Shown here piece after piece: positions 46,934 to 60,339 of a stretch of 64,000 nt of DNA. The stretch spans positions 124,001 through 188,000 of the forward strand of contig NW_020800094.1 in NCBI RefSeq assembly GCF_003590095.1, in the 5' to 3' direction. The position numbers and the translations under genes were made by a program. This stretch comes from Trichoplusia ni (taxonomy: Eukaryota > Arthropoda > Insecta > Lepidoptera > Noctuidae). Every line of letters begins with the position of its first letter. Within the stretch, counting starts at the first letter, position 1. The notes beneath the pieces are model-generated. The model saw nothing but the letters and a program-made list of their open reading frames with translations. It was not told the DNA's origin and searched no databases.

Positions 46934-48554
46934 AATGTTATAATTATTTAGTGTTTGTGTCTTGAATAATTATAATAATGACACGTCGAAGGTTTTAACA
47001 CAAACGCGTTAAAATTTCGTTATCGTATACGCTAAGCGCCTAACACAATTTTGGTACATATTTATTTCGAGAACTCAACTTAAACCAAGGGTCCTCACCC
47101 CAAAACTAAAAATCATACAATATCGTCACCCCACGTGTGGTCTACCGCAACTAGGATGGCACTTTTAGTGGCATTGTGTCCTTCCCTCACATACTGGGGT
47201 CCAAACATCAACAATTGCGCACTGTAGGGTCCTACAATTGTTAAATGTAATTTATCGTGAGCAATGTTGATAGCTTAGTTTGGTTTAATTTATTTAATAG
47301 GGATTTGTGTGAAGAAGGGCTGTAGGTTGAGGACGGTGTCAATTAGTATTTTATCTTTATTTTTAATATTTTTTTTTATACATATTTAAATGGTTATGAT
47401 ATCAATGTGCAGGTCGTACGGCAATCGCCATTTATACAGTAACTAAAGTACTTAGAAAATGGTAAATATCCTGGTGAGTATTTCCGAAAAAGCTTAGATT
47501 AAAATAAAACGCGAATCATTGTAAAACAACAAAAACCCATTACCAAATTAAATTAACTACTGAAATAAATCAGTCATTCAGCACACCTAGATTATTTACC
47601 TTTTTTTAAATACGAAAACGAATGCAGTATAGGTACCGTAAGGATAAAGGATTATGTACATGCACATGGAGATACATCAGCGGTTTGGTGCAAGTTTGAC
47701 CCAACGACAAAGCTTTAATAATCCCGCCACGCCTTACACAAAGACCTATCGACTTATTGCTACGCACCGATAGATAGCTCTATAAAAAAATGGAATAGTT
47801 ACTTGATATCATTTACCTTTAAATTCGCTTATACTTTTAAATACTGCCCCGGTTAATGTAGCTTAATAAATATAAGGTCTGTGGTCCCAAAAGGTCATGT
47901 AGGTGGAAATCTACGTAACTTTTTCAATGTTGAACATGCAGACGCCTTGTCTGTTAGTTGTAAGTCGTACAACGACGAATGCATCCAACTTACTTACTGT
48001 ACCTACCTACTTGTATTGCTGAAAAATAACTTATGCAGACAAGTCGTTATAAGTAAGTTTAAAAAATGCACTTCATCATCAATACTTTTAAGGCATAAAA
48101 AATATTGAGCTAAATTTTATTGAAGCTATTCTGAAGTACGGTCAAACAATTTATAATGCAAGAAGCATGGATCATTAATAAGTATCTCGTAACGCTTCCA
48201 AAGATTAAATTCTAAATAGTCCGTATTTCAATAAGCTATTAACATTTATGCAATATTAATTCCTTACTCAAAGCGGAATTCGTTGCATCCTATACTATTG
48301 GGAATCGATATAATAAAGCCTGCTTTATGCAAGTTGAGTCGTCATCACCGCATCAACCACAATGACAAATTCATTCGCTATGGGTGGTCGCCATGACAGT
48401 TTGTTGCGCTTTCCCGCGCTTCCGTTTAAGCGGGATGTTGTCATTAGTATTTTTTTGCTGGTAAGGATAATTATTGTGGATGTATTTGATTTCTATTTAT
48501 TGAATTTGAAATGTTGTAGTGCTAATGGTGGTATGGTGGTGGATTTCGAGCAAT

Positions 48555-48875
48555 CCTACTACTTTTATAAAGGCGAAAGTTTGTAAGTATGGATGTTTGT
48601 TACTCTTTCACGTAAAAACTACTGAATGGATTTGAATGAAACTTTACCACAATATGTATAGCTTATACATCAGAATAACACATAGGCTACAATTTTTGAG
48701 GTTTCTAATGTGAGGTCGTAAAAAACACATTTTTTGCGCTTACATTGCAAACGCTGACTGAATCCTACAAGATAGATAGAAGGCAGATAGATAGATAGAT
48801 AGATAGATAGAAGGCAGGTATAAATTAGAACTTATATCTTCTAACCACGCGGACGAAGTCGCGGGCAGCAGCTAG
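48555..48875 (+). mobile_element. Helitron-like element with GATA microsatellite
   Basis: It ends GCGGGCAGCAGCTAG followed by T, matching the Helitron ends at 32400 and 61047. The 5' end near 48555 (TACTTTTATAAAGGCGAAAG) is of the usual type but its exact first base is unclear. Positions 48771-48820 carry a GATA tetranucleotide array broken by AGGC, a microsatellite inside the element. Confidence 0.65.
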
Positions 48876-51604
48876 TAGCTAATATGTCTATGTATACAAG
48901 GCCTTTTATGTATTAGCATTGAAAATCTTGAACGCCGTTTACTTAATAGGATTTATAGTGTTCATAGTTATTACTATCACACAATTAGACACATTTTTGT
49001 GTCATAGAAATTATAGAACACATAACTCGATCTTCGTCCTTCAACAAAAAAAAAATATCGATTACCACCCAGCAAAACATGAAAGGGAAGCATCCAAATC
49101 GCTTAAAACTTATTCTACGATAACGCCTATTCTATAAAATATTGCGTGGGAGTCCCACCAAGGTGTAAGTGCCAGGAATCGCAATCGCAGCTCGACCTAA
49201 CAAACACAAAAATCGAATCAAATCGATCATCGATAAAAAAGGTCCATTCACTATGTGTCAAGTATATTCAACCTGACCATGACATTGCGTGGCAAACAGC
49301 GAAGCGAATTTGCGCAAAAGTCAAGTACTTGCTCGTGGGAATAACAAACTAATATTTTTTGCGTTAAACCTTCATGAATGAACATTGTATCGTAATGGAC
49401 GCGGTAAATAATCCTATTTGTATTGTTGATACTATCTTTAGTGAATTGTAGTAGTGTAGGGTGGCCATGACCAAAAATATTTAAATGGAATTTAAGGATA
49501 GGTTTTAACAAATAATTAATCTAGCGAATAGATGTAGTGATAGATATAGTGATATATAGATACCATAATACTTTCCGTATTAAGGTATCTTTAATTTTTC
49601 GTTCATCTTAAAATAAGCGGGCCGTGTTTGCTCAGCATACAGATTTTTACTCAATCGTAGTCTAACAATAACTAAAACCCCATAACATTTCTCAATAGGT
49701 AACGAGATATCAAATGCTAAAAATAATCAATTATGTCCTATAGTATAAAAATGCTTCACTGATTTTAAATTTAAACCTTTTGCTTCCACCTTATTTTAAC
49801 AAACAGGACTGTCCTCTTTTCTACCTATTCTATGGTCACAATACTTTAACAACTCAGGTAGCATCCTGGTCACCTAAAAAGTGTATTGAGCGGGCGTGAC
49901 GCCCACCTGACCGATATTCCCAGGGACATAAACTTATTGTACTACTGGTAATTTATTGCACAGAGTTAAGTGTCAATTATCCCAACTATACCAGTTAATA
50001 CCGTGCCTAAAGTATTACTCGATGCTACTTAGTAGAAAAAAAAAATAAGTTGAGAATTTGTAATGTGATACGGCTTAATTAAAAGATTTATGAATGATAT
50101 AAAACTACTACTTTTATTTCTTAACGGCTACCCCAAAAAGGTGAAATCTTCTAAAAATATATTCCTAAAGAAAATTGAAGGCGTCGCCTCTTTAATTTAT
50201 TGAATCCCTCAGATATTTCGCGACTACAATCGACACTCATTTGTCGAATAAAATTCTGAAGCCAAACGATTCATTCACAAACAAAAAATGTTTACACAAC
50301 TTCTATCATTAATTTCTTAAGCTTTGTCATAAAGGTTTCATTCAGGCCGAATCGAATCCCACCTGTGCGTTTAAAAAAGTAAAATTCTTTTTTTTAAAGT
50401 TTGCCACTATCTATAGGACCGACTACTACTGCTTAACGTGATGTTATTGGAGTTGCGGAAGAGAGATGGCGCTCTACGCAGAGTAGTGCTATCCCGCTTG
50501 CACAGCGACAATAAGCTTACTTTAAGATGTAGTGGTACGGCCTCAGATATGGCCAATAAATTATCTATTCAGTGAATTTGTTCGGATTGTAGGCGGGTTT
50601 CTTACATAAATAATATTAGATTTCCTCTGTTTGTGCAGAGAATTAAAAAGATTATGTTTCTCGGTTAAAAAGCCGAGTCACACCTACATCGGCAGTGTTG
50701 GCCAGTTTTTTGGACGTGGGAACTGTTGTGAGATTAACAAAAGGTCGCGAAATAATGTTAACAAGGGTTAGTCGTTTGACCGGCTTAAAGGTTTTTTAGA
50801 AATTTATGTTTTGAAAAATTTCGTACAATTGCATTGGGTTGTGCAGATAAACTTGAAGAAAGAAGAGAACTAGAAAAACCTTAAGCGTGTTATTTAAGTT
50901 ATGATTATAAAACGTAACTGTGTATGATTAAAACTCGATTCTGATAATTATAAATTAGAATAGCTAAAACGAAAATGCTATCAAATAATAAATCAAAAGT
51001 CTAATTAATTGCAAGCCTAAAGTCAGGATACCATGTTGTCTAGTAAGAACTGAGACGAAAAAAAAGTGAATAAATTGCTCTTATTTTGATAACGGAAGTG
51101 CTTACAATAATAGGTGTCACGCAGTGCGCAATGACAACACTTCATTCAGCCAATTACAGTGGTGTGCCCAGTGTAAAAATATCAGTTTCTTAATAAAAGA
51201 GTCCCGCTGTGCAACGGACGTCCGAATTACACAATGTCTTAATATATTTAGGGCAGTTATAAGTTAACGTGGGAAGGTAGCTAATTTGTTTGTTGCGATC
51301 ATTGGAAATGAGGTTATCGGAATTTATTGCTTTCTGACTGTTCTTGTTTACGAAAGATCAGTGTTAATAGAAGATATTTAACCTTATTACTTAAGTAAAT
51401 GGTTGTTAGGAACGGTTTGGTATTTATTTTAATATTACAGTCAGCCTTTATTATTTTAATACACAGAAAGCGTTGCAAATCAGTTATTATGTTATAAATT
51501 AAATTCTAATACATAATAGAATGAAAAGTCCTGTCAGAGGTGTGAACTTTTTCTTTGTATTATTTGTAACTAGGTAAGTATTATTTTAAGAATGAATGAC
51601 TGGT

Positions 51605-51790
51605 GGCCAAGACTTCGACGGACAAAATTCCTTGATGAGATGGGCAGACGATATAAAAAGATAGCAAGAGTAGAATGGATGCAAAGGGCAATAGACAGAG
51701 GAGAATGGCATAAACAAAGGTAGGTCAATACCCAGCAGTGCCTTATCCAAGGCTGACGATGATGAATACGATAAAAAACATAACAAATAG
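51605..51790 (+). mobile_element. RTE-like LINE 3' end
   Basis: One frame reads RWADDIKKIARVEWMQRAID, followed by a stop and decayed CCCAGCAGTG wording with GATGATGA at the end, the C terminus and tail of RTE-type elements. It is truncated at the 5' side. Confidence 0.65.
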
Positions 51791-52129
51791 AACACTACAC
51801 GTATTATCTAACTCGCTTTAAATACATGTCGGAACACACTTACAATAATGACAACATATTAAAAGTATTTTAGTAATCCATCATCAAACTTGAAATCATT
51901 TTGACAAGTGAACAACCCTTTACAGCCGTGGTTACAGATTAACAAATTGAGATGTATCATCTAAAATATATATCACCTAAGCTTATACAGTCTGAGCAAA
52001 TTTCCTGTCTCTATTTAATATATCTCAAACGCAGTTTAATACAGGCGTTTATTCTGATATCCCAAAAATTATCTTTTTTATAGCTTTATCGATAAATCTT
52101 CTAATGTATAAAATTTCTGTGTCACGATG

Positions 52130-52366
52130 TTAGTTACCGTACTCCTCCGAAACGGTTTGAGAGAAATTTTGTATACATATTGGGTAGGTCTGAGAATAGA
52201 ACAACATCTGTTTTTCATATCCCGAAGTTGGGTTGCTCACACCAAAAAAAAATATTTTATTTTTTGGACGAAATGTTTTTTTTTTTTTTTTATATAATGA
52301 GGCATTAAAAATACATACAAATAGGAAAAAAATATTCGGCAAAACAACGTTTCCTGGGTCAGCTAG
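52130..52366 (+). mobile_element. Helitron-like repeat, second family
   Basis: It ends near TTTCCTGGGTCAGCTAGT, a Helitron-like 3' end distinct from the GCGGGCA type. Its wording (CCGAAACGGTTTGAGAGAAA and GGTCTGAGAATAGAACAAC) is the reverse complement of the block at about 61795-61965. A T-homopolymer of about 18 bases lies at 52275-52292. Confidence 0.5.
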
Positions 52367-52985
52367 TTACATATAAATACAGTATTGAAGATTAAATCAT
52401 GCCTATTTCTCGAAATTCTATTATTGACACAAGTGTGCGCTTTTTACAAACGTTTTCAAAGTTTGATGTTGAAGTCAAAATATTTAGCAATAACAATTTG
52501 TATGTATTCTATGTATGGCTTTTGATGTCTTTCATTCTTTATACCGGAAGTCCGTACTCCAGTGTTGGAATATTTTGTGCAACGTTTTTATATCGATTGG
52601 ACATTGTATGAGTGATTAATCGATTTTGCTTACTATATTTGAAGGCGATGCATCTTTGATATTTGTTAAGAGGCACGATTGTATTTTGCGATGTGTAACC
52701 GTTTTTACCATAACTTGCGTTTTTTTGTTAAAATTGCGTATCAAGAATTAAACCTTAAAATAAAAAGCGAGTGATGTTTAAACGAGAATTCTAATTTCAT
52801 GTTGATTGAAAAAAAAAAGAAACATCTGAAAATTAGACCTCAGTTAAAGAAAAGGAAGTGCTTCGGCATGAAATCGTTTGGTTCGAGTTTTTGTTAATGG
52901 TCTTTATAAAGGCAAAGAACATGAAGTGATCCTACATCAATTTAAAGTGCAAAAGACTTTGACTGCACGGATAGCTAACTGGTAT

Positions 52986-53165
52986 AGGTCATCACGCCAA
53001 ACCCATGCGCCACGTGTCGTGGGTGCGATCCTCGCGTATGACAAGCATTTGTGTAATCCACGCATACTCATTCTGCATCTAGGTGGCTTAAATGTGATTT
53101 GAATGTTGGCGAAATCCCCTAGCGATATAAGGATTACGTGCCTTAGTGTGGGAACAGTTAAAGAA
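52986..53165 (+). mobile_element. tRNA-derived SINE, family A, plus copy
   Basis: It starts near CATCACGCCAAACCC, has GTGGGTGCGATCCTCGCG as B-box region, then ACAAGCATTTGTGTAATCC and the decayed tail CCTTAGTGTGGGAACAGTT. It is the most diverged of the four copies in the window. Confidence 0.65.
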
Positions 53166-54733
53166 CATTGAAGGTCAAGTAAAAGACTTCACAAATAAAC
53201 CATTATAAATGATAATAAACTTCAAGCTATAAGCTTCAGCCAAACTTAGGTACTAACTCCTTAAAATTTCGTCAACAGAAACCTTAGTTAATATAACACA
53301 CCTAAACCTACAAAAAATGTAAAACTATGAACAAACTTTTCACGTAGCAAATCTACGTCACAACCCAGTATTGATCGTATGTTGCTTCTACGGTTTCAGT
53401 TTTCACAAATTAAAGTTGTTGGCAAGAGACTTGGAGAAGTTATAGAAACTTTTTAGAATTCCTAGCACCATCTTTAAAATACTATATTTATAAGTGTAAA
53501 AGAGAGATGACGCTCTAAGCCGTGTATTGCGCTGTCCCGCTTTTACAACTACAATTATAATACTTTTGAACATGGTGGTAGGCTCTCAGTTATAACATGG
53601 AAGCCAGGTTTCCTGTAGTTACGAAGTTTGGTTATTATCAAACGAGTTATATGTTTTCTTGAGACTTTCTTTGTAAAGAATAGAGGTATATTGATTTATT
53701 TTAAATCCTATATCGTTTTAATTTAGATAAATTGACTTTATAATTATTTTACAGTGACTAAACAGTAAATAAGCACAAGTATTTTGATGTTTACAAATTA
53801 CAAAGAATATTTTTGTTATTCTACAATTATAAACTGGAATGTTCTTGACGATGTATGGATGAATGTTGCTCTTTTACGCAAGAACTACAAAATAATTTTG
53901 TGTGGCACGGCCTAGATAGAATAACAAATATGTATAACTAATTTTGTATAAAAACTAAGAGAGGTATTACACTTTACAGCGATAATCAACTTTACGCTAC
54001 ACGGTCGGAGCCGCGAGTTCTTATAATATAGATCTGTGCAAATTTTAGGCAACCTCTAGTTTTATGTTACTTGTGTTTTTCTTGCATGTTAAGGTAATGC
54101 TAATACATTGTTGAGACAAGTAAAAATGTTGGTAACGTTGTCCACATAAGGGCCATCTTAGTTATTTAAATTATACGGCGGCGGCGCGGTGGCGTGCCAT
54201 TTCCGTGGTGTGTAGGTATGCTTATAAACTGTAAAGAAAATTAAAAAATAGGCACTGTTGAAAGATGAAACAACATAATAGAAGTACAAAATATATTTAT
54301 TAATTTCAACGCAGTCATATAATTTATATCTATGGTATATTCACAACTTTGTTTGGTCTTTAAACATGTAGGTCCTTTTATTGTTCTATATTTACAATTA
54401 GTAATTTCCTAGGCGCAATATTCATCACAAAAATATTTTAATTTATAAACTTTTATATATGTACAAGTATACTTTATCTTCAAAGCTCGATAGACACACA
54501 AATTAAAACTAGTTACTTATATTGTACTAAACATTGTTACAATGAAATACAGATCAAGGTCTTTAGAAGCATTTCATCAGATCTGCTTATTCGTCGGTCA
54601 CTAACCAGAAAATTGTAACATGATATTTTCCATTTCTGGTTCATACAATCGCGTGTACCGCAAAGCTAAACAATTATATACTTTGATAGCTCTACTATCA
54701 TTTGAATAATTCCCAAAATTATTCTAAATCTCC

Positions 54734-55654
54734 TCAATACCCGTACAGGTAAGGGAAGCCGGCCACATGTGGCATCGCAGACAGCGGCACGAACACCGGC
54801 ATCATCCTCTCTGCCTGCACGTAATGCGTCCGAGTGTGCTTCTTCAAATGATCTCGTCTCCCAAACTTCTTCCCACACGTAGAGCAAGGAAACGGACGCA
54901 CCCCAGAGTGTATCCTCTTATGCCTTGTCAACTCCTCGTTCCTTGTAAACGTCTTCCCGCAATTCTTCTCATCACACTTGTAAGGCCTTTCCCCAGTATG
55001 TATTCTTATGTGACCTTTTAGCTGCCCGTTGTTGGAAAACCCAAAGTGACAGTGAGGGCACTTGTATTTCTTTGGTCGTTGTTTCTTCGCGTTGAGTTTT
55101 GCTTCGTTTTCTTGGTGAAGGATTCTGGCGTATTCGAGCTCCATGGCGTAGCCTTGTGCCAGAGATTCTAGGAGTAAAGGGTCGGTGGGAGGGACCCCGA
55201 GAGCGTGCGCGATGTCTGCGGTCGGGAGGTAGTCAGGCATGTAATTTGGACTGTACGCAGGCATTTGGGGTAGTTGAGGGAACGATGGCGTTTTAGAAGC
55301 AGCAGCTGGTTTTTCTATTTCTTCTTGTTTCGTCGGTTCTTGTAGAAGCCTATCGCAGCATAATGTTAATTTTTCAACAGGAGAGTTAGCGTCAATAACT
55401 GGCTTTACATCTTCATCACCCTCTCGCGTCGTCGTCGACACAGTGGCGTCTTGATGACTTGTGTCCGATTTCTTAAAAGTGCCGCGAATTTTCCGCAAAC
55501 GATTTTCCCTTTTGTTTTCGTCCATTTTCCTCTTTTTCGTTTTAATTTCCGCATCTGTATTATCACAGTTTGTCTGTCCATCGTTGTTGGTTTCGGTACT
55601 ATCACTCACATCCCAGGGCCTGAACAGCCTAGAGTAACGTTGTTCGGAAAACAT
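54734..55654 (-). CDS. hkb: Huckebein, three-finger transcription factor
   Basis: Huckebein is a nuclear repressor of the terminal gap system that sets the ends of the insect embryo and has later neural roles. A single ORF encodes 306 residues. The motif FRPW at residues 11-14 is the Groucho corepressor-binding signature of this protein. Three C2H2 fingers follow: C199-H219 (FGFSNNGQLKGHIRIH), C227-H249 (a four-residue Cys gap, TRNEELTRHKRIH) and C257-H277 (KKFGRRDHLKKHTRTH), the Sp/Egr-like arrangement of Huckebein. A basic patch lies at residues 39-57 (KTKKRKMDENKRENRLRKI). The start is the first ATG after a well-placed TATA/initiator, 40 bases from the predicted start site. No intron is needed. 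Confidence 0.88.
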   Translation of the reverse strand: MFSEQRYSRLFRPWDVSDSTETNNDGQTNCDNTDAEIKTKKRKMDENKRENRLRKIRGTFKKSDTSHQDATVSTTTREGDEDVKPVIDANSPVEKLTLCCDRLLQEPTKQEEIEKPAAASKTPSFPQLPQMPAYSPNYMPDYLPTADIAHALGVPPTDPLLLESLAQGYAMELEYARILHQENEAKLNAKKQRPKKYKCPHCHFGFSNNGQLKGHIRIHTGERPYKCDEKNCGKTFTRNEELTRHKRIHSGVRPFPCSTCGKKFGRRDHLKKHTRTHYVQAERMMPVFVPLSAMPHVAGFPYLYGY

Positions 55655-55693
55655 TTTAGAGCACTACGGTATCACTGACGTTCGAAATGAAAC

Positions 55694-55728
55694 TGGTCCC
55701 CTTTTTCATTTCAACAACTTTTATATAC
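55694..55728 (-). promoter_or_regulatory. hkb core promoter (TATA box and initiator)
   Basis: On the minus strand GTATATAAAAG (55728-55718) contains TATAAAAG starting at 55725. An initiator-like ACCAGTT places its A at 55694, 31 bases downstream, the textbook TATA-to-start distance. This predicts a 40-base 5' UTR before the ATG at 55654. A second candidate initiator, TCAGT at 55678-55674, is about 47 bases from the TATA box and less likely. Confidence 0.65.
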
Positions 55729-58372
55729 ATTCCTTTGACAATAAATTTAATAAAAGCGTCCGAAAGTGGAGGGATCTATCTATTGAATGGACGAAAGAGA
55801 CGAAATATTTTTCAATTGTTGCACACTTAATGTTAACTTTTATTTCTGGAGAGGTGGTAGATTTTTTTTGGCAATTTTGTTACTTGTGCTCTGAGACATA
55901 AAGCTAGTTTTCGTTTGGCGTTATAGTAGATTCTTGAGTCATTCTTCGGTGCGGTCATGTCATAGTGTTTGAGATAGGGGTGTGTATTGTTATTTATGTT
56001 GATTTTTGTGCGTGCTCGGGGGGCGGGCTCGGGGGCCGAGCGTTCCGCTCGAGTGGCCGCCGCCGCAGCTGCACGCCGCTTGTTTTAATGGTCTCCACAG
56101 TACTTGCGGTCCCGATTTCTATTAATGTTATGTACGCATGTGTTATGTATGTAGGGATATTGTTGCTTTATGGGAGACTTGGCAATTTTATTCCGTTGGG
56201 AAATTTGTTAATTTAACAGCGCTAATAGCAACTCCTGAAGCTTACATATTAATTTAGACAAGTTTTATTTCAACTAGCTATTTCTCCTTTTGTCTCCCGC
56301 TTGCTATGTAGAGAAGTGGAATATTTTTTCTTACACCTCCTTATTACTATTTCTGATTAATTTCTTTGCGGTTTCGAAGGCGGCTAATCGTTTCTCTTGG
56401 GGCACACTGAGCTCAAGTGCTTTCGTTGGTTTCATCGAAGATCCTGACTTACAGAAGATTCAATGTTTTTCCATGTGATTCCAAAAAAATCTTTGTTTGT
56501 AAGAAATCATCTTAACCAAGGAATATACCGCACCGAATTATCTGAACATTTACCTCAGAGTACTATCAATCTAATCGCATCACTGCACTTAGAAATTTGC
56601 TTTACATCCAGGCACTACCGGAGCGAGTGAGTAATTTACTGTCAGAGAGCTTAGTCGATGCAACAGACTTAATCCTCGTCTCCTAACAAAGGAGGATTCA
56701 CTGCTATTATTTGTACATGCGCAGATAGTTTACAGATCGTACTAATTAGTTATAATGTCGGTTTGAGTTTTAGATATTTTCTTCCCTTGAATAAAAAACA
56801 CCATCTCATTTTTTTTTAATAATTCTGCCTTAATTATAATTGTCCTTGGAAGACAACAGCTGTATAAAAACTGCCATTATTTTCAAAAACGTCTTTTAAA
56901 ATATAAGGACTGCAAAACTTTGATATATCTTTACAAGGATTATTTTAACGGCGCATTGTTCTTCTGAGGGCAAAACGTTTTATGTTTCGCCGGATTATGG
57001 AAAACTGTCTGTATACTTGGAAATACTTCTAGATTCTTATGATAACTTTTTGACACTGCAACAAAACTTGGGTCTAGTCAATCGGATAAGGTCTGAAATT
57101 AAGATAAATAGCTCTGTTACGTAGACAGGTCTAAGCTCATGCTTAAAAATCTATTTAAACCTTAAAGGTTTGATTAATTTTCTACTATTTTGTGTGTACT
57201 TTAATTATTGAAGAAAAGAATAACTGTAGTGCATGTTAAATGGCAACAATTTACGACTAAAAATTGATTACTGAATCAAGTCTGCAATCTCTCTTTCAGA
57301 AATAGATAATTCACATTAAAAGGTTTGTTCGATCGTTTTTTTTTTAATTCTTAAAACTGGCAGAACTTACTTATAAAGTTAAAGTTGGATGTAAGGTTCA
57401 CTTACCTTTATAAATAAAACTACATTTAGCATCACCATGGATCTTTTCAATCAATAACCACAAATGTATCGTTTCCTGGATTTAATATAAAAAGATAACT
57501 GTCCGCGGCCACAAAATGGATGGATGGGATCAATCTAAACAAATCAAGTTACATCCATTCAAATACAATGAGCTTGATTGGGACGCTTTTGATATTTTTT
57601 GACGAATATCCGAACGAATTTTGGAAATGGCGCGATCTGTCAAAATTGCCGCGAATTGATCGATTGGTCTCCCGTTCGTATTTTATTCGATTGTACAATA
57701 TTGTGTTTACGTAAAAAGATAATTTTAATGTTTTTATGAAATTTATTTTTTTGAGCATTTGGTACCTGAATTTGATTTAATTGTGGGAATTTTAAGTAAG
57801 ACTTTTTTGACATCCGATTTTATAATGGTGTTTCAAAACAGTTTATCTACCTATTGACGAGGTGGTGATGCCGACGTCCGCCGTTTCAACCTATGCTGGG
57901 CTGAACATTAACATAATTCGCGAAATATGCTTATTTAAAGTCTAGTTGTATTTATGTTTTGTCGGATATCAAAAACTCGCGTTTCAACTATTAAAGTCCA
58001 TTTCCAAAGCCGTTTTGGCTGTAAAAAAAATATAATTGGCAGATATCATAAAAATTGAGTTATCAAAAGCCTACAAAATTATGAGGTTCGTTGCGATTAC
58101 AATGAGGTCTCAAACTCTCGATTCATCAAGATTTTGACAACTCTACCGTTACTTGTATTTATTTTGATGTTTCTTAGTTCGCGCCTTTAAGACTAGGCTT
58201 GTATGATCGATGCGTCTTAACAATTTTAACTTTTAAAAGTTTTTGACGTGTTTCTGGGTACTTTTGAATAGTTTTTTTTAATCAGCCTAGGCGTGTCTTG
58301 AATAAGATAATGTCTATATAGAAATTTTATAATTTTTGTAAATGTTAAATTCACTCAATAATGATGTCAATC

Positions 58373-58617
58373 TTGAGACGACCTCCGTGGTCGAGTGGCG
58401 TACGCACCGGTTGCAAGGTGTCGCTAGCTCTGAGGACCCGGGTTGGATCCCGGTCGAGTCAATGTAAAAATTCACATTTCCACATTGTCTCGGGTCTGGG
58501 TGTTTATGGTACCTTCGTTGTATCTGAATTCCATAACACAAGTGCAAGTTTAAGCAACTTACTTTGGGTTCAGAGCAATGTATGTGACGTTGTCCGCATT
58601 TATTTTATTTTTTTATG
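58373..58617 (+). mobile_element. tRNA-derived SINE, family B
   Basis: It has an RNA polymerase III A box TGGTCGAGTGG (58388-58398) and a B box GGTTGGATCCC (58441-58451, one mismatch), spaced as in a tRNA. A CGGGTCTGGGTG block follows and the element ends in a TTTATTTTATTTTTTT tail. The tRNA part does not fold into a clean cloverleaf, so it is a SINE and not a tRNA gene. Confidence 0.75.
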
Positions 58618-60339
58618 TTAACCATAAAACATCTAAAGAATGTCACAAAATATAATCGATTCTAACTTTAAAACCATATCAATGAATGAATATAATCGAT
58701 GAATGAAAATCAAATTATTCCATTCACTCGATATTTAGTCGAATCATAAATCTTCTGAATAATACTAATACAGTCTGGCTGGCCTGTATGTCTTTATAAA
58801 ATTCATATAAATCTCTTAAAGAATGTCTTCTATAATATCGTAAGTATCGTTTAGTAGAATTTCTCGAAAAGCGTGACAACTTCATATCGATTTTTTTCAA
58901 ATTTGGAACAAGTTTTTGAGCGTTCATTGTGGTCAATTACTACGGGTGTCATAAAATGGTGCACGTCTTGTGAATGGCAAAACCCGCGTAGGTGTAAATG
59001 GGGTGTTGTTTTTTTGATACCTTTGAAAAGTTTTATAAATATTTATTTATGATGGTTAGGCAGAATTTATAATTAATTGTGGTAGATTACTTATTTATTT
59101 AAACACAATTTCAATGATATTTGTTTATATATACAACATACCTTCAGGAAAACACATCAAATTCAAATGAAACTTGTCACGCGGTGGATGTCGAAATGTT
59201 GCTAAGATTAGGCAACGTAGCTGTCTCTCGTATTGGGAGCAAATACACATTTTGGGTCGCTGATCTGACGGACAACGTCGTTCTAGACACGAATAACAAA
59301 AAAGTAGCAAAAAAACAATAATAGGTTACTCTAAATAAAACACCCTGTATACAAAAATTCGCGCTTACCGTGTGGTCCTCACCTACAGCGCAACAGTTAC
59401 TATGAACCAACTTATAAGTTGTTAAACAAAAAGCGTCATAAATTGCGACCGCCATTGTTGTCTCTGCCCATTGATGACCACAGACAACGAGACGCCATGG
59501 GCTTGTTTACAGTGTGGTTTGATAACTATTTGTGAAGTAAGTAGAAACGGTGTGAAAGAAAACGTTTAAAATGTCATATTTGTAAGCGAAGTGTGAGTTT
59601 TATGAATTAAATATAATAGGTGCCACCCGTGATTGTAAAATTCGTGTCCACAGGCTATTTTATTAAAAAATAAAACGTTAGACTTTGACAGTTTTGCGTA
59701 AAGGAGTAACATTTATGTATTTGCTATTCAATTCGTCAACTTTAATAAAAACCAAGTCAGCCAAATGTCGGGCACGTCGGTAGGTATGTAGCCTTCTATA
59801 TTTAAAAACTGCCTAAATGGTTCTCTTCAACGCAAACTTTCTAATGTAAATAAAAATAAAAAATATTGTTTTTTCTCCTCAGTTTCTTAAAGAAAAATCT
59901 CCCGCATGGAAGTTAATCTTTGTCAGGTCGCAATGCGACTTTAAACATAAAGTTCATTTTCATAGAGATTATTAAAAAGAGTCAAAAGTTACAGACTTGT
60001 TGCGCTTCCGATAATTCATGGATGCTTCGCTATCATAATTCGTATGGAGAACATCGCTACAAAATAGTGTACTATCATCTTTTTGGTCGCGTCGTTTGCG
60101 TTACAAATACTCCGTGTATAGAATTCGTCCTAGCTTAATGTAATTTGTGGATTAAGTATGCCGATTTGCCAGGGATGAGGATTTCAACATATATTTTTAT
60201 TTATATCTTGGGCTGTGAGCTCTAAAAACGGATTAAGAACACAATACGTAAACGGAAAACAGTAGTACAACCAAAACAGTTTAAAATTACTTTAAAATAA
60301 AATAATTTTAACCACTAAACTAACTACATACAACAACAG

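Larger units (their letters stand above)
46934..54733. other. 7.8-kb gene-free region between Sil1 and hkb
   Basis: No coding gene is supported. The region holds a Helitron at about 48555-48875 with an internal GATA microsatellite, an RTE remnant at 51605-51790, a second Helitron-like family at about 52130-52366, and a SINE at 52986-53165. Two copies of another repeat (about 50450-50570 and 53490-53600) share GAGAGATG(G/A)CGCTCTA. The rest is AT-rich. hkb regulatory DNA could lie here because hkb reads towards this side. Confidence 0.5.

Noticed and set aside
57520..57714. Short ORF MDGINLNKSSYIHSN...
   Set aside because: AT-rich, no family, no splice partners and no supporting neighbours; length is within chance expectation.
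58378..58455. Possible tRNA gene (A and B boxes)
   Set aside because: The boxes are present but the stems do not pair as a tRNA, and a SINE body and tail follow directly.
59121..59455. Overlapping ORFs on both strands near 59.1-59.5 kb
   Set aside because: No recognisable protein; the nearby ACACCCTGTAT wording looks like a transposon end, but no second end could be found.
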